Assembly: GCA_019739335.1 (NCBI GenBank) | Contig: CP073261.1 | Span: 2,966,001 to 3,030,000, forward strand | Direction: 5' to 3' | Source: Erythrobacter sp. | Lineage (GTDB): Bacteria; Pseudomonadota; Alphaproteobacteria; Sphingomonadales; Sphingomonadaceae | Length of the DNA: 64,000 nt | Shown here: piece after piece, positions 28,127-37,415 of the stretch | Layout of the letters: every line of letters begins with the position of its first letter | Position numbering within the stretch: the stretch's first letter is position 1 | Notes under the pieces: model-generated | The model's database searches: none | Told to the model about the DNA's origin: nothing | Seen by the model: only the letters and a program-made list of their open reading frames with translations | Translations under genes and position numbers: made by a program

Positions 28127-29324
28127 TAAGCCGCTCCCCATGCAGGGGCGCTTCATTCCGGTCGCGGGCATTGTCATCGCCGCATTCTGCGCCGGAGCCT
28201 TGCTCGCTGCAGGAGTCGACCTTTGGTTGGCACTGGCAACGCTCGGAGTGTGGGTGGCTACCTTCTGGATCGCCGCCCCTCCCCCTCCTGTTGAACCTGA
28301 AATCAGGCCCGAAGGGTTGACTATCACACAGTCGGGAATGCGTGACCTGATCGAACATTCAGGTCTTCCTGTGCTGCTGCTCGACAAGGACCGGATCATT
28401 GTCGCCAATGCCCAGGCGCGTGAGGAGATCGGCCAGCATGTCGTCGGGCAGGACGCCCGTGTCGCGCTGCGGCATCCGGCCGCCATCGAACTGCTGGCGC
28501 GCGCGCGCGGCGGCTCTGCCACGGTGCAGGGGCTGACCGGGCCGAAGAGCAACTGGCAGATGAGCTGCCAGCGAATCGATGAACGCTACAGCCTCGTCGA
28601 ACTCATAAACCGCACCTCAGAAGCCGATGTCAGCCGCGCACATACCGATTTTGTGGCCAATGCCAGCCACGAGCTGCGCACTCCGTTGGCTTCGATCATC
28701 GGCTATATGGAAACATTGGAGGATGAGGGCGACAAGCTGCCACCGGAACAGACCGCCAAATTCTATGGCACGGTGCTGCGGGAGGCGCGGCGGCTGCAGT
28801 CGCTGATCGACGATTTGATGTCGCTCAGCCGGGTCGAGGCCGAGAAGCACGATCATCCACGCGAGCGGCTGGAACTGTCCCGCCTGGTGCGGCAGGCGGC
28901 GCGTGATGGCGCAGGACCGGATCGGCTGGACCGGCTCGATTTCCAGATCGCCGAGGGCGACATGCCGGTGCGCGGGGATCAAAAGCAGCTTGAGCAGCTG
29001 GTCCGGAACCTGGTCGACAACGCGATGAAATACGGCGCGGCCGGGGCCCCGGTAACGGTGGAACTGACGCACGGCGAGCGGGAGATGGCTTTGCTGCGGA
29101 TCGTCGATCGGGGTGAAGGTATTGCCTCCGAACACCTCCCCCACCTCACCCGCCGTTTCTATCGCACTGATCCGGGTCGCAGTCGCGCTGCGGGGGGTAC
29201 CGGGCTAGGGCTGGCGATCGTCAAGCACATCGTGGAGCGGCATCGCGGGCGGCTGGATATCGACAGCCAGCTGGGTGTGGGTACGACTGTTTCGGTTCGC
29301 TTGCCGCTGGCTCCGGTGGAATAG
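28122..29324 (+). CDS. phoR: Phosphate regulon sensor histidine kinase PhoR
   Basis: 400 aa. Inner-membrane kinase that phosphorylates PhoB under phosphate starvation. Two hydrophobic N-terminal segments (residues about 12-32 and 34-52), a PAS-like region (HSGLPVLLLDKDRIIVANAQAREEIG), HisKA with FVANASHELRTPLASIIGY, and HATPase with LVRNLVDNAMKYG and GGTGLGLAIVKHIVERH. Start GTG at 28122 or ATG at 28140; both keep the membrane segments. It heads the phosphate cluster: phoR-oprO-pstS-pstC-pstA-pstB-phoU-phoB, all on this strand. Confidence 0.93.
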   Translation: MAKPLPMQGRFIPVAGIVIAAFCAGALLAAGVDLWLALATLGVWVATFWIAAPPPPVEPEIRPEGLTITQSGMRDLIEHSGLPVLLLDKDRIIVANAQAREEIGQHVVGQDARVALRHPAAIELLARARGGSATVQGLTGPKSNWQMSCQRIDERYSLVELINRTSEADVSRAHTDFVANASHELRTPLASIIGYMETLEDEGDKLPPEQTAKFYGTVLREARRLQSLIDDLMSLSRVEAEKHDHPRERLELSRLVRQAARDGAGPDRLDRLDFQIAEGDMPVRGDQKQLEQLVRNLVDNAMKYGAAGAPVTVELTHGEREMALLRIVDRGEGIASEHLPHLTRRFYRTDPGRSRAAGGTGLGLAIVKHIVERHRGRLDIDSQLGVGTTVSVRLPLAPVE

Positions 29325-29377
29325 CCGACGACTGTTCCGGCCCGTTGCGCTAACCTTGTCCACAGGGAAATCCGCAG

Positions 29378-29395
29378 CTGTCACAAAACCGTAAT
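29378..29395 (+). promoter_or_regulatory. Pho box upstream of the phosphate porin gene
   Basis: CTGTCAC-AAAA-CCGTAAT: two 7-mer half sites four bases apart with the classical AAAA spacer, ending 40 bases before the porin start at 29436. Expected binding site for phosphorylated PhoB. Confidence 0.7.
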
Positions 29396-29435
29396 GTCAC
29401 AAATCTAGGGGCCGCGGTCACAACTCGGACACCAT

Positions 29436-30800
29436 GTGACAATCGCGAGACATATTTTGCGCACTCTCCCCTTTCTACTGCTGGCAACCACCGCTCTCGC
29501 CGCTCCGGCGCAGGCGCAGGATAGCGAGGTCGAGGACCTGCGCGCGCAAGTCTCGCAGCTCACCGCGCAACTGCAAGTGCTGTCCGCCCGGCTGGACGAG
29601 CTGGAAAGCGACGAGGCCGAGCAAAACGAAGTTGCCGCAATCACAGCGGTTGTCCCCCCTCCCACGGTACCGGTCGGCACAGCCACCCAAATCACGATGG
29701 GCGCGGCTCCTGAAGTCGAGAGCGAGGACGGGTTCTCGTTCAAGCCCTTCGGAAGGTTGATGTTCGACGCAGGCTTGTCAGCCCTGCCCGCCTCCTCCGG
29801 CCTGGAGGACGGGTTCGGCCAGGAACTCCGCCGCGCTCGGCTGGGCGTGGAAGGCGATATTCCCGGTGGCTTCGGCTACAAGTTGGAACTGGATTTCGCA
29901 GGCAACGAAGTCGAGATCACCGATGCCATCGTGACTTACGATGCCGGAAGTGTCGATGTCACGCTCGGCCAGCACAATGGCTTCCAGTCGCTTGAGGAAT
30001 TGACCAGCAGCCGCTTCTCTTCGTTCATCGAACGCGCCGCTTTTACCGACGCCTTCGGCTTCGAGCGTCGTCTGGGCATTTCGGCGCAATACGGTGCGGG
30101 TGACGTGCTGGTGCAGGGAGGCCTGTTCACTTCGAACATAGATGATCTGCCCGACGACAGCTGGAGCGTGGATGGCCGTGCAGTCTATGCGCCGAAGCTG
30201 GGCGACACCCAACTGCACTTCGGCAGCTCGCTACATTACCGCGAACTCGAATCGCCGACATCGGTGCGCTATCGCCAGCGACCGCTAGTACACTTCACCT
30301 CCACCCGCCTGATCGACACCGGCACCATCGGCGCGCAAAGCGAATTCGGTGCCGGGTTGGAATTGGCTGCCATCAGCGGGCCGTTTCATGTCGCGGCGGA
30401 AGGCTATCGGCAGCAAGTCTCCCGCAGGCACGGGCTGGACGATGTCGCTTTCAAGGGCGGCTATATCGAAGCGGGGATGTTCCTCACGCCTGGAGACAGC
30501 CGCGGTTATCGCGGCGGGCGCTTCAACCGTACACGTCCTACCAATCCGGTGGGTGAAGGTGGCATCGGCGCGGTGCAGGTCAACCTCCGCTACGATTACC
30601 TCGATCTCAACGACGGACCGATTGCGGGCGGCACCCAGAACGGACTGTTCGCATCGCTGATCTGGACAACCACCGACTTCACCCGGCTCCAGCTCAATTA
30701 CGGCAGGCTTGAATATGACAATGCCGCCGTGGCCGTGGGTAACGGCCTGCGAGATTACAGCGCCGATGTGATCGGAATGCGTGCCGAACTTGATTTCTGA
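29436..30800 (+). CDS. oprO: Phosphate-selective porin, OprO/OprP family
   Basis: 454 aa. Outer-membrane porin expected to pass phosphate or polyphosphate. Signal peptide ILRTLPFLLLATTALAAPAQAQ, then a coiled-coil stretch (EVEDLRAQVSQLTAQLQVL, residues about 30-58) that trimeric OprO/P porins carry at their N-terminus, then a beta-barrel domain of alternating polar/apolar strands ending in the aromatic MRAELDF. GTG at 29436 is the start. A Pho box lies 40 bases upstream and pstS follows. Confidence 0.9.
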   Translation: MTIARHILRTLPFLLLATTALAAPAQAQDSEVEDLRAQVSQLTAQLQVLSARLDELESDEAEQNEVAAITAVVPPPTVPVGTATQITMGAAPEVESEDGFSFKPFGRLMFDAGLSALPASSGLEDGFGQELRRARLGVEGDIPGGFGYKLELDFAGNEVEITDAIVTYDAGSVDVTLGQHNGFQSLEELTSSRFSSFIERAAFTDAFGFERRLGISAQYGAGDVLVQGGLFTSNIDDLPDDSWSVDGRAVYAPKLGDTQLHFGSSLHYRELESPTSVRYRQRPLVHFTSTRLIDTGTIGAQSEFGAGLELAAISGPFHVAAEGYRQQVSRRHGLDDVAFKGGYIEAGMFLTPGDSRGYRGGRFNRTRPTNPVGEGGIGAVQVNLRYDYLDLNDGPIAGGTQNGLFASLIWTTTDFTRLQLNYGRLEYDNAAVAVGNGLRDYSADVIGMRAELDF

Positions 30801-30852
30801 CGCAAATGCAGGCCTGCTCCCGGCCGAAATAAGACCGCGATGTGACGCAAAT

Positions 30853-30870
30853 CTGTCGCATGACGGTAAT
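30853..30870 (+). promoter_or_regulatory. Pho box upstream of pstS
   Basis: CTGTCGC-ATGA-CGGTAAT, same geometry as the site before oprO, ending 42 bases before the pstS start. Predicted PhoB site for the pstSCAB-phoU transcript. Confidence 0.65.
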
Positions 30871-30912
30871 AGGGGGCCACTAGCTCAACACCTAGAAACA
30901 GGGCACGTTACC

Positions 30913-31959
30913 ATGAAGAAGCTTTCCATTGCCATTCTCGCGCTTGCCGCGACCAGCCTTACTGCCTGCGGATCCGGAGACAGCGCGGGCGGCAACAGCC
31001 GTGACGCGATCCACGCGGTCGGCTCTTCCACCGTCTATCCCTTCGCCACGCGCGTCTCGGAAATCTTCAGCCGCGAGCATCCCGATTTTCCCGCCGCCAA
31101 TATCGAATCGATCGGCACGGGTGGCGGCATCGCGACCTTCTGCAGCGGCGTCGGCTATGACACGCCCGACTTCGCCAATGCCTCGCGCCGGATGAAGTTG
31201 CAGGAGTTCGAGGATTGCGTCGCCAACGGCGTGACCGAAATCGTCGAAATCCAGGTCGGCATGGACGGCATCGCGCTGGCCAGTGCGCAGGGCGGGATCA
31301 CCATGAACCTGACCCCGGAACTGGTCTATCGTGCCATTGCCGCCAATCCTTACGGCGAACCGCAGACTGCCGAGACCTGGAGCGATGTCGATCCTTCGCT
31401 GCCCGATCTGCCGATCCTGGTTTACGGGCCGCCCTCCACCTCCGGCACCCGCGATGCGCTGGCCGAACTGATCCTCGAAGTCGGCTGCGACGCCAATCCG
31501 GAAATGGAAGCGCTGGCAGAGAGCAACGAGGACGAGCACGACCGCATTTGCACGGAAGTGCGTTCTGACGGTCGCTATGTCGATCAGGGCGAGCAGGACA
31601 ACCTGATCGTGCAGAAGATCGAGGGCAATCCCAATGCCGTTGGCATCTTCGGTTATTCCTACCTCGAAGCCAATTCGGACAAGGTGCAGGGCCTGCCCAT
31701 GAACGGCGTCCTGCCGACCTACGAGAATATTTCCAACTTCTCCTATCCCGGGGCCCGACCGCTGTATCTCTACCTCAAGAAAGAACACATCGGCATCATT
31801 CCGGGACTTGAGGAATTCCTCGCCACCTGGGTTGCCAATTGGGGTGATGGTGGGCCACTGGCGGAAATCGGCCTTGTCACGAATCGTGGCGAGGTGCTCG
31901 AACGCATGACGGCGGCGACCACCGAACTGCCGGTGCTGACCGCCGAAGACCTGCAATAG
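30913..31959 (+). CDS. pstS: Phosphate-binding protein PstS (lipoprotein)
   Basis: 348 aa. Periplasmic phosphate receptor of the Pst ABC transporter. N-terminus KKLSIAILALAATSLTACGSG carries a lipobox (LTAC), so it is probably lipid-anchored. Phosphate-binding loops: HAVGSSTVYPFATRV, GTGGGIATFC, and PSTSGTRDAL. Start ATG at 30913. Preceded by a Pho box and followed after 17 bases by pstC. Confidence 0.95.
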   Translation: MKKLSIAILALAATSLTACGSGDSAGGNSRDAIHAVGSSTVYPFATRVSEIFSREHPDFPAANIESIGTGGGIATFCSGVGYDTPDFANASRRMKLQEFEDCVANGVTEIVEIQVGMDGIALASAQGGITMNLTPELVYRAIAANPYGEPQTAETWSDVDPSLPDLPILVYGPPSTSGTRDALAELILEVGCDANPEMEALAESNEDEHDRICTEVRSDGRYVDQGEQDNLIVQKIEGNPNAVGIFGYSYLEANSDKVQGLPMNGVLPTYENISNFSYPGARPLYLYLKKEHIGIIPGLEEFLATWVANWGDGGPLAEIGLVTNRGEVLERMTAATTELPVLTAEDLQ

Positions 31960-31976
31960 GAATTTGAACCCTTCCG

Positions 31977-33362
31977 ATGTCGCCAGCCATACCGCTTCTC
32001 CTTGCCCTCGGGCTCGGGCTCGCCGGTTGGCTGGTGGCCCGGGCGCGAGCGTGGACGTTCAAACGCACCGCACCACACGGGCGGATCGCCGCCCTGCCTA
32101 GCTATCACGCCTGGTACGCCGCGCTTTGGATCGGCGTACCGCTCTTGATTTGGTTCGTGCTGTGGGATTCTATTTCACAGCAGCTGGTGTTTTCTTATGT
32201 CCTCGCCAGCCCGGAAGCGGCCACCCTGCCCGACTTCGGCCTGCGCCGTGAAGCGATCCTGATCGAAGCCCGAACCATCGCAGAGGGCAGCGCAACTCGC
32301 GTTCTCAATGATGAGTCCTATGCGCTGGCCGAGCCGTTCCGGCAGGCGATGGCACGGTTCGACATCATCGGCATTGTAATTGGCCTGCTGATCGCTGCTG
32401 CCGGGGCCGCCTGGGCCTTCCTGCGCCTGAAGCCCGACTTCGCCGCTCGCACGAAGGTGGAACGGCTGGTGCTGGCCACTCTCCTCATCGCATCGCTTGT
32501 CGCGATCCTGACCACGCTGGGCATTTTCGTCACGCTGGTGTTCGAGACAGTGCGCTTCTTCGGCATGGTTTCGCCACTCGATTTCCTGTTCGGGACTCAG
32601 TGGAATCCCGATCCGATGAGCACGTCGCCCAATCCGGACGGGGACCGCTACGGCGCCATCCCGCTGTTCTGGGGCACGCTGTTCATCGGCGCGATTATTG
32701 CCATGATCGTCGCTATCCCGCTGGGGATGATGAGCGCGATCTATCTCACCCAGTATGCCGCGCCCAGGGTACGCGCATGGGTGAAGCCGGCGCTGGAAAT
32801 TCTCGCGGGCGTGCCGACCGTGGTCTACGGCTATTTCGCCGCGCTCACCATCGCCCCGTTCATCCGCGATGTCGCCAACTCGCTCGGCTATGCCAATGCA
32901 TCGAGCGAGAGCGCGCTGGCCGCCGGACTGGTAATGGGCGTCATGATCATTCCCTTCGTCTCATCAATGGCGGATGACTCCATCGCCGCTGTGCCGCAGG
33001 CCATGCGGGATGGTTCGCTGGCCATGGGGGCGACCACCAACGAAACCATCCGCCGGGTGATCGTGCCCGCTGCTCTGCCCGGCATCGTCGGCGGGGTAAT
33101 GCTGGCCGTCAGCCGCGCGATCGGCGAAACCATGATCGTGGTTATGGCCGCATCTACCGCCGCCAACCTGTCGGCCAATCCGCTCGAATCGATGACCACG
33201 GTGACAGTGCAGATCGTCGCCTTGCTCACCGGCGAGGGCAGCTTCGATCACCCGGCCACGCTCGCCGCCTTCGCGCTCGGCTTCGTGCTGTTCCTCGTGA
33301 CACTGGCGCTCAATTTCATCGCCTTGCGCGTCGTGAAAAGGTTCCGCGAAGCCTATGAGTGA
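31977..33362 (+). CDS. pstC: Phosphate ABC transporter permease PstC
   Basis: 461 aa, longer than the ~320 aa E. coli form because of an N-terminal extension with extra transmembrane helices and a periplasmic segment; this long form is usual in alphaproteobacteria. The ABC-permease domain occupies the C-terminal half with the coupling motif AMGATTNETIRRVIVPAALP and GIVGGVMLAVSRAIGETM. ATG at 31977. Overlaps pstA by eight bases. Confidence 0.95.
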   Translation: MSPAIPLLLALGLGLAGWLVARARAWTFKRTAPHGRIAALPSYHAWYAALWIGVPLLIWFVLWDSISQQLVFSYVLASPEAATLPDFGLRREAILIEARTIAEGSATRVLNDESYALAEPFRQAMARFDIIGIVIGLLIAAAGAAWAFLRLKPDFAARTKVERLVLATLLIASLVAILTTLGIFVTLVFETVRFFGMVSPLDFLFGTQWNPDPMSTSPNPDGDRYGAIPLFWGTLFIGAIIAMIVAIPLGMMSAIYLTQYAAPRVRAWVKPALEILAGVPTVVYGYFAALTIAPFIRDVANSLGYANASSESALAAGLVMGVMIIPFVSSMADDSIAAVPQAMRDGSLAMGATTNETIRRVIVPAALPGIVGGVMLAVSRAIGETMIVVMAASTAANLSANPLESMTTVTVQIVALLTGEGSFDHPATLAAFALGFVLFLVTLALNFIALRVVKRFREAYE

Positions 33363-34620
33363 GCGCCAAACTTCTGCCAAAGTGGCCCCCACCCGCACGC
33401 CGGCGTTCGAAGCGCGTCTGAAGAAGCGCTATGCTTCCGAGCGCCGGTTCAAGGCGCTGGGCCTTTCGGCGATCGTGTTCTCGCTAGCGGTGCTGGTGTT
33501 TCTGCTGGCGACGATGACGATCAACGGTATCGGCGGCTTCCAGCGCACCGAGATGAAAGTGCCGATCGATTTCCCCTCAATGGGTCTTTCCATGAACGCG
33601 CAGATCGCCAGCGAGCAAGAAGCGGTGCAGCGACTGAGCGGACAGGGTTTGCGCGAAGTTGTGCAGTTCAGTGCCGAGGAAGCACTGGGCGAGGAAGCCG
33701 CGCAGAACCTCAACGGCGAAGCATGGCGCCAGGTTGCGGAGGCGATCTATATTGACCCCGGAATGCTCCAGCGCGAGGAAGTGTTCTGGCTCCCCGCCAG
33801 CGAAGACCTCGCCAGCGCATATGCAGGTGACGGCCAGATCGCATTGCAACCGCTGGCGCAGGAACTGGCCGAAGCAGGCAACCTGGACAACCGCTTCGAC
33901 ACCGGCTTCCTTTCCCGCGCGGATGCCACCGATCCGCAACTGGTCGGCATCTGGGGCGCGCTCAAGGGTTCGATCCTGACGATGGTCGTGACCCTGTTGC
34001 TGGCTTTCCCCATCGGCGTGCTGGCAGCGCTCTATCTCGAAGAATATGCGCCGAAGAACCGCTGGACTGATCTGATCGAAGTCTCGATCAACAATCTCGC
34101 GGCCGTACCTTCAATCATTTTCGGTCTGCTCGGCATGGCGGTTTTCCTCTGGTTGTTCCCCAGCTATCGCTCCGCCCCGCTGATCGGCGGGATGACGCTG
34201 GCGCTGATGACCATGCCGGTGATTGTGATTTCCGGTCGCAACGCGATCAAGGCGGTGCCGCCTTCGATCCGCGACGGCGCACTCGCCATCGGCGCTTCCC
34301 CCGTGCAGGTAGTGTTCCACCATGTGCTGCCGCTGGCCCTACCCGGTATCCTCACCGGCACCATCATTGGGATGGCCCGCGCACTGGGTGAAACCGCGCC
34401 GCTGCTGCTGATCGGGATGCGCGCCTTTGTCGCCACCCCGCCAGACGGATTTACCGACAACGCCACCGTGCTGCCGATGCAGATTTTCCTCTGGTCCGAC
34501 GAAATCAGCCGCGGCTTCGTTGAACGCACCAGCGCGGCGATTATCGTGCTATTGGCCTTCCTCCTGCTGATGAATGGCCTCGCCATCTATCTGCGCAACC
34601 GCTTCGAGAAAAAATGGTGA
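33355..34620 (+). CDS. pstA: Phosphate ABC transporter permease PstA
   Basis: 421 aa, the long form with an N-terminal domain (one transmembrane helix near residues 38-60, then a periplasmic region) seen in alphaproteobacterial PstA. C-terminal permease domain with [21 protein letters not shown] and [23 protein letters not shown] at 33355 overlaps the pstC end, and the pstB start overlaps its stop, so the operon is tightly coupled. Confidence 0.95.
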   Translation: MSERQTSAKVAPTRTPAFEARLKKRYASERRFKALGLSAIVFSLAVLVFLLATMTINGIGGFQRTEMKVPIDFPSMGLSMNAQIASEQEAVQRLSGQGLREVVQFSAEEALGEEAAQNLNGEAWRQVAEAIYIDPGMLQREEVFWLPASEDLASAYAGDGQIALQPLAQELAEAGNLDNRFDTGFLSRADATDPQLVGIWGALKGSILTMVVTLLLAFPIGVLAALYLEEYAPKNRWTDLIEVSINNLAAVPSIIFGLLGMAVFLWLFPSYRSAPLIGGMTLALMTMPVIVISGRNAIKAVPPSIRDGALAIGASPVQVVFHHVLPLALPGILTGTIIGMARALGETAPLLLIGMRAFVATPPDGFTDNATVLPMQIFLWSDEISRGFVERTSAAIIVLLAFLLLMNGLAIYLRNRFEKKW

Positions 34621-35435
34621 TGCAAGACAGCTCCACCCCTGCCCCGCAGACCAATGCTGAGGCGCCCGCCGAAGGGCCGGCAGTGAAGATGCGCGCGAAG
34701 GACGTTTCGATCTATTACGGGGACAAGAAGGCGATCGACGCGGTTTCGGTCGATGTGTTCAGCGAATATGTCACCGCCTTCATCGGTCCGTCGGGCTGCG
34801 GCAAGTCCACTTTCCTGCGCGCTTTGAACCGGATGAATGACACCATTCCCTCGGCGCGGGTAGAAGGAACCATCGATCTGGACGGGGAGAACATCTACTC
34901 CAGCGGAATGGACGTGGTGCAGTTACGGGCGCGCGTCGGGATGGTGTTCCAGAAGCCCAATCCCTTTCCCAAGTCGATTTACGACAACATTGCCTATGGC
35001 CCCAAGATCCACGGCCTGGCCGAGAGCAAGGGCGAACTCGACGCGATTGTCGAGAAGAGCCTCCGGCGCGCAGGTCTTTGGGAAGAGGTGAAGGACCGGC
35101 TGGACGATTCAGGCACCGCGCTTTCAGGGGGCCAGCAGCAGCGGCTGTGTATCGCCCGCGCCATCGCCGTCGATCCTGAAGTGATCCTGATGGATGAGCC
35201 GTGTTCGGCGCTCGACCCCATCGCCACCGCAAAAATCGAAGAGCTGATTGACGAATTGCGGGGCCGATATGCCATCGTGATCGTTACCCATTCGATGCAG
35301 CAGGCGGCGCGCGTTTCCCAGCGCACGGCGTTTTTCCACCTCGGCAATATTGTGGAATATGGACACACCGAGGACATATTCACTAACCCGAAGCAGAAGC
35401 GCACGCAGGATTACATCACCGGCAGGTACGGATAG
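34614..35435 (+). CDS. pstB: Phosphate ABC transporter ATP-binding protein PstB
   Basis: 273 aa. ATPase driving phosphate import. Walker [10 protein letters not shown] at about residues 60-68, ABC signature [16 protein letters not shown], Walker [13 protein letters not shown], and switch His in [13 protein letters not shown] at 34614 overlaps pstA; ATG at 34620 would remove two residues. phoU follows three bases after the stop. Confidence 0.97.
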   Translation: MVMQDSSTPAPQTNAEAPAEGPAVKMRAKDVSIYYGDKKAIDAVSVDVFSEYVTAFIGPSGCGKSTFLRALNRMNDTIPSARVEGTIDLDGENIYSSGMDVVQLRARVGMVFQKPNPFPKSIYDNIAYGPKIHGLAESKGELDAIVEKSLRRAGLWEEVKDRLDDSGTALSGGQQQRLCIARAIAVDPEVILMDEPCSALDPIATAKIEELIDELRGRYAIVIVTHSMQQAARVSQRTAFFHLGNIVEYGHTEDIFTNPKQKRTQDYITGRYG

Positions 35436-35438
35436 ACT

Positions 35439-36104
35439 ATGGAACATACCGTCAAGGCATTCGATGAGGACATCACCCGGCTGCGCGGCCTGATCGCGGA
35501 GATGGGCGGCCTTGCGGAACTCGCGATCAGCGATGCGCTGTCCGCGCTCGTTTCGGGCGATGAGGACAAGGCGAAGGACGTCATCAAGCGCGACAAGAAG
35601 CTGGACGAGCTGGAAGCCGAGGTCGACGCGATGGCGGTGCGCATCCTCGCCCTGCGCGCACCGATGGCGGACGACCTGCGCGAAATCGTCGCCGCGCTGA
35701 AGATCAGCGGCGTGATCGAGCGGATCGGCGACTACGCCAAGAACATCGCCAAGCGGATCGGGCGGATCGAGAACCGCGCCAAGTTCGAACCGCTCACCCT
35801 GCTCCCGGCAATGGGTGAGATTGCTGCCGAGATGGTCCACGATGTTCTCACCGCCTACGCCGCGCGCGATCCGGTGCTGGCGCGCGAGGTGATCGTCCGC
35901 GACGACAAAGTGGATGCTTTCTATGACAGTATTTTCCGCAATGTCGTCAGCCACATGGTGGAAAACCCGTCCACCATCAGTAGCGCCGCGCAATTGCTGT
36001 TCGTCGCCCGTAACATCGAGCGGATTGGCGATCACGCCACCAATGTCGCCGAAATGGTTCACTATGCGGCTACCGGCGGCTATCCCAACGATATCGAGCG
36101 CTAG
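35439..36104 (+). CDS. phoU: Phosphate signalling protein PhoU
   Basis: 221 aa. Two PhoU helical-bundle domains; links Pst transport state to PhoR and dampens PhoB activation when phosphate is plentiful. Both repeats show the metal-binding type pattern: VIKRDKKLDELEAEVD with ERIGDYAKNIAKR, and VIVRDDKVDAFYD with ERIGDHATNVAEM. ATG at 35439. phoB follows after its own Pho box. Confidence 0.96.
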   Translation: MEHTVKAFDEDITRLRGLIAEMGGLAELAISDALSALVSGDEDKAKDVIKRDKKLDELEAEVDAMAVRILALRAPMADDLREIVAALKISGVIERIGDYAKNIAKRIGRIENRAKFEPLTLLPAMGEIAAEMVHDVLTAYAARDPVLAREVIVRDDKVDAFYDSIFRNVVSHMVENPSTISSAAQLLFVARNIERIGDHATNVAEMVHYAATGGYPNDIER

Positions 36105-36141
36105 GGGAATTAGTGACATCGGAGTGGCGGCTGCAACAAAA

Positions 36142-36159
36142 CTGCCATGAAAATGTCAT
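36142..36159 (+). promoter_or_regulatory. Pho box upstream of phoB
   Basis: CTGCCAT-GAAA-ATGTCAT, a near-consensus PhoB site ending 51 bases before the phoB start. It implies that phoB has its own, autoregulated promoter within the cluster. Confidence 0.7.
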
Positions 36160-36210
36160 ACCGGCATTCTGAACGCTGCCCCTCCGGGCAGGTGTAGGGA
36201 ATAACAGGCG

Positions 36211-36900
36211 ATGTCCGCACCCAAGCTGCTCCTCGTGGAAGACGACAAGGCGCTTGCCGAGCTGCTCGAATACCGTTTCGAAAGCGAAGGCTATGACGTA
36301 CGCTCCACCGCCGATGGTGACGAAGCGATGATGATGGCGGCGGAAGACGCCCCAGATCTGGTGATCCTCGACTGGATGATCGAAGGCACCAGCGGCCTCG
36401 AAGTTTGCCGCCGTCTGCGCCGCGAAAAGTCCACTGCGCATGTTCCGATCATCATGCTCACCGCGCGGGAAGCGGAGGATGACCGAGTGCGCGGGCTGGA
36501 AACCGGCGCCGACGATTACGTAACCAAACCCTTTTCCCCTCGTGAACTGCTCGCGCGCGTATCCGCAGTCCTGCGTCGCGTACGCCCCGCACTGGCGGGA
36601 GAAACCGTCGAAGTAGGCGATCTGCGACTCGATCCGGTGGCGCACCGGCTGGAGCGGCGCGGCCAGGAACTGCAGGTCGGGCCTACAGAATACAGGCTGA
36701 TCAAGTTCTTTATGGAACACCCGCGCCGGGTTTTCTCGCGTGGTCAATTGCTTGACGCCGTTTGGGGCACAGGCAGCGAAATCGAGGAACGCACCGTGGA
36801 TGTGCACATTCGCCGCCTGCGCAAAGCCATTGCGGTAGACAATCTCCGCGACCCAATCCGCACAGTTCGTTCTGCAGGATATGCGCTCGAACCCGTGTAA
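36211..36900 (+). CDS. phoB: Phosphate regulon response regulator PhoB
   Basis: 229 aa. Receiver domain: LLVEDDKALAELL, phosphorylated Asp in LVILDWMIEG (about residue 53), Lys in DDYVTKPFSP; OmpR-type winged-helix domain at about 130-228 with LQVGPTEYRLIKFFMEHPRRVFSR and EERTVDVHIRRLRKAI. Binds the Pho boxes found in this cluster. Start ATG at 36211. The 206 bases to the next gene hold no further gene. Confidence 0.96.
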   Translation: MSAPKLLLVEDDKALAELLEYRFESEGYDVRSTADGDEAMMMAAEDAPDLVILDWMIEGTSGLEVCRRLRREKSTAHVPIIMLTAREAEDDRVRGLETGADDYVTKPFSPRELLARVSAVLRRVRPALAGETVEVGDLRLDPVAHRLERRGQELQVGPTEYRLIKFFMEHPRRVFSRGQLLDAVWGTGSEIEERTVDVHIRRLRKAIAVDNLRDPIRTVRSAGYALEPV

Positions 36901-37017
36901 ACTCGATTCAACGCACTGCGCAGGTGCAACATTCCATGCTGCAAATGCATAATTAGCGGAATTGCAGTGATATTTGTGGCATCGGCGCAACAACTCATCG
37001 CAAGTTTGCCTCCTTTC

Positions 37018-37042
37018 GGAACAGTTTACACGCTTGGGGGTT
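37018..37042 (+). promoter_or_regulatory. Possible EcfG-type promoter before the small membrane protein
   Basis: GGAAC at 37018-37022 and GGTT at 37039-37042, 16 bases apart. The -35 matches the general-stress sigma EcfG consensus; the -10 differs by one base from CGTT. Confidence 0.3.
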
Positions 37043-37106
37043 CACATCATGCCGCACTCGCGTTATGGCGGCTTTGTACTTTGAACGACCCCAACAAGAG
37101 GGACTT

Positions 37107-37334
37107 ATGAAAAAGATCATCACCAGCGCCGTTGCCGCCAGCATCATGCTCGGCTCCACTGCATCCGCCGTCTCCGCTCAGGCGCTTGACCGTGAGGCCG
37201 CTGCTGTCTCTCAGTCCGAAGAGGCTGGGGCCAGCACTCTCCTTATCGTTCTGATCGTTGCGGCCATCATTGCCGGTGGCATCATCGCCATCGAATCGGG
37301 CGAAGACGACGACGATCTGCCGACCAGCCCTTAA
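37107..37334 (+). CDS. Small exported single-helix protein, unknown function
   Basis: 75 aa. Signal peptide KKIITSAVAASIMLGSTASAVSAQA (cleavage probably after SAQA), a short acidic linker, one transmembrane helix (STLLIVLIVAAIIAGGIIAI) and an acidic tail GEDDDD. Likely a small inner-membrane protein with the tail on one face. No family recognised. ATG at 37107 follows AAGAGGGAC. It ends in a strong terminator and stands alone after phoB. Confidence 0.8.
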   Translation: MKKIITSAVAASIMLGSTASAVSAQALDREAAAVSQSEEAGASTLLIVLIVAAIIAGGIIAIESGEDDDDLPTSP

Positions 37335-37360
37335 GCGCTGCGGCATTACCGAATACGATA

Positions 37361-37386
37361 ACCCCCGCTTCGGCGGGGGTTTTTGT
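37361..37386 (+). terminator. Rho-independent terminator after the small membrane protein
   Basis: ACCCCCGC-TTCG-GCGGGGGT followed by TTTTTG. T-run on the plus strand. Confidence 0.9.
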
Positions 37387-37415
37387 TTGCCTGTTCGATC
37401 TTGGAAGGGTCGGCT

